Part shown: positions 14,818-15,259 of the stretch, in pieces
How the letters are laid out: each line of letters starts with the position of its first letter
Numbering within the stretch: the first letter of the stretch is position 1
Source of the DNA: PCC-6802 sp031388585
Lineage (GTDB): Bacteria > Cyanobacteriota > Cyanobacteriia > Pseudanabaenales > Pseudanabaenaceae
Reading direction: 5' to 3'
DNA: 15,259 nucleotides
NCBI GenBank assembly: GCA_031388585.1
Contig: JANMRU010000327.1
Coordinates: 1-15,259, forward strand
Position numbers and translations under genes: made by a program
The notes under the pieces: model-generated
Told to the model about the DNA's origin: nothing
Seen by the model: only the letters and a program-made list of their open reading frames with translations
Databases searched by the model: none

Positions 14818-15259
14818 TTATCTCAGCCACTTTTGGGCAACCTGACGAGCTTTAATCGCATCAGCAAAATTAGGTCGCAGCGAAATCGCTTTGTCAAAAG
14901 AACTTATTGCGTCTTGATATCTCTTCATCGCAAAAAGAGATAACCCACGCGCATACCATGAGTCAGCATTAGTAAGATTGACTACCTCAGTAGAGTACTG
15001 ATTAATCTGAATCGCTTTATCATAGGCAACAATGGCTTGCTCGTATCGTTTTAAATTTCCGAGTGTAATCCCTTTATTGTGCCAAATAGGAGAACCATTA
15101 GGAACTATGCCGATAGCTCGATCGTAGTTTTGTAAAGCTTCTTCATAACGTTTCAACTCATCAAGCGCATATCCGCGCCTGTACCAAGCAATCATAAGGT
15201 CAGGTTTAAGTTGAATTGCCTTGTCATAGGAAGCGATCGCCTCCAGATCGCGTTTTAAA
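14818..15259 (-). CDS. tetratricopeptide-repeat protein, N-terminus outside window
   Basis: The frame is open from the right edge to a stop at 14818, showing the last 146 residues. It consists of tandem TPR units of about 34 residues (one unit spacing is longer, with an insertion near QYSTEVVNLTNAD). The edge enters inside a repeat, LKRDLEAIASYDKAIQLKPD. Then come units beginning AWYRRGYALDELKRYEEA, IWHNKGITLGNLKRYEQA and SWYARGLSLFAMKRYQDA, each followed by a second helix of the type IxxYDKAI. The end is ADAIKARQVAQKWLR. The ATG at 15195 lies within a repeat and is not the true start, because coding continues upstream. TPR arrays are protein-binding scaffolds; the other domains, and so the role, lie outside. 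Repeats this similar are common in large cyanobacterial TPR proteins. Confidence 0.88.
   Translation of the reverse strand, partial: LKRDLEAIASYDKAIQLKPDLMIAWYRRGYALDELKRYEEALQNYDRAIGIVPNGSPIWHNKGITLGNLKRYEQAIVAYDKAIQINQYSTEVVNLTNADSWYARGLSLFAMKRYQDAISSFDKAISLRPNFADAIKARQVAQKWLR

Overview
The window is cyanobacterial. It is studded with the HIP1 octamer GCGATCGC typical of cyanobacterial genomes. It also encodes an AcsF-type oxidative cyclase of chlorophyll synthesis, an Rcp1-type response regulator next to a Cph1-type histidine kinase, and a GAF domain of the phytochrome/cyanobacteriochrome kind. No genus can be fixed from the sequence alone. There is no tRNA, rRNA, CRISPR array, transposase or phage gene.

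Layout. 1-1516 (minus): an ABC-F translation-factor ATPase whose C-terminus lies outside the window. 1644-2456 (plus): a stand-alone RibD-C/DHFR-fold reductase, which overlaps tail to tail by 9 bases with mgsA (2448-2828, minus). 7937 down to 2448 (minus): a tightly packed four-gene unit. In transcription order it is a 4xCBS-PAS histidine kinase, an Rcp1-like receiver, a REC-GAF-PAS-kinase-REC hybrid, and methylglyoxal synthase; the gaps are 19 nt, an ATGA overlap and 3 nt. Just upstream, at 8014-8121 (minus), lies a decayed 35-codon copy of the start of mgsA. Before that comes a small peptidoglycan-binding-domain protein without a signal peptide (8152-8445, minus). 8446-8930 has no intact gene, only a possible degraded reading frame and small palindromes.

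8931-10427 (plus) is 4-alpha-glucanotransferase (malQ), 10567-11760 (plus) a type I-beta aspartate aminotransferase, and 11898-12965 (plus) acsF, followed by a clear intrinsic terminator. 13185-13952 (plus) is a secreted YHS-domain protein with six perfect 11-residue Cys/Pro/Lys repeats. 14060-14662 (plus) is a cysteine-dioxygenase-like cupin. 14818 to the right edge (minus) is a TPR protein, cut by the window.

How the genes may work together. Most are ordinary housekeeping genes: glycogen metabolism, amino-acid metabolism, chlorophyll synthesis and translation. The notable parts are (i) the two-kinase/one-receiver signalling operon ending in methylglyoxal synthase and bracketed by a second, broken mgsA start, (ii) the cyanobacteriochrome-like GAF in its hybrid kinase, which keeps the canonical cysteine but not the following histidine, and (iii) the Cys-rich repeat YHS protein, whose repeats differ only at synonymous positions.
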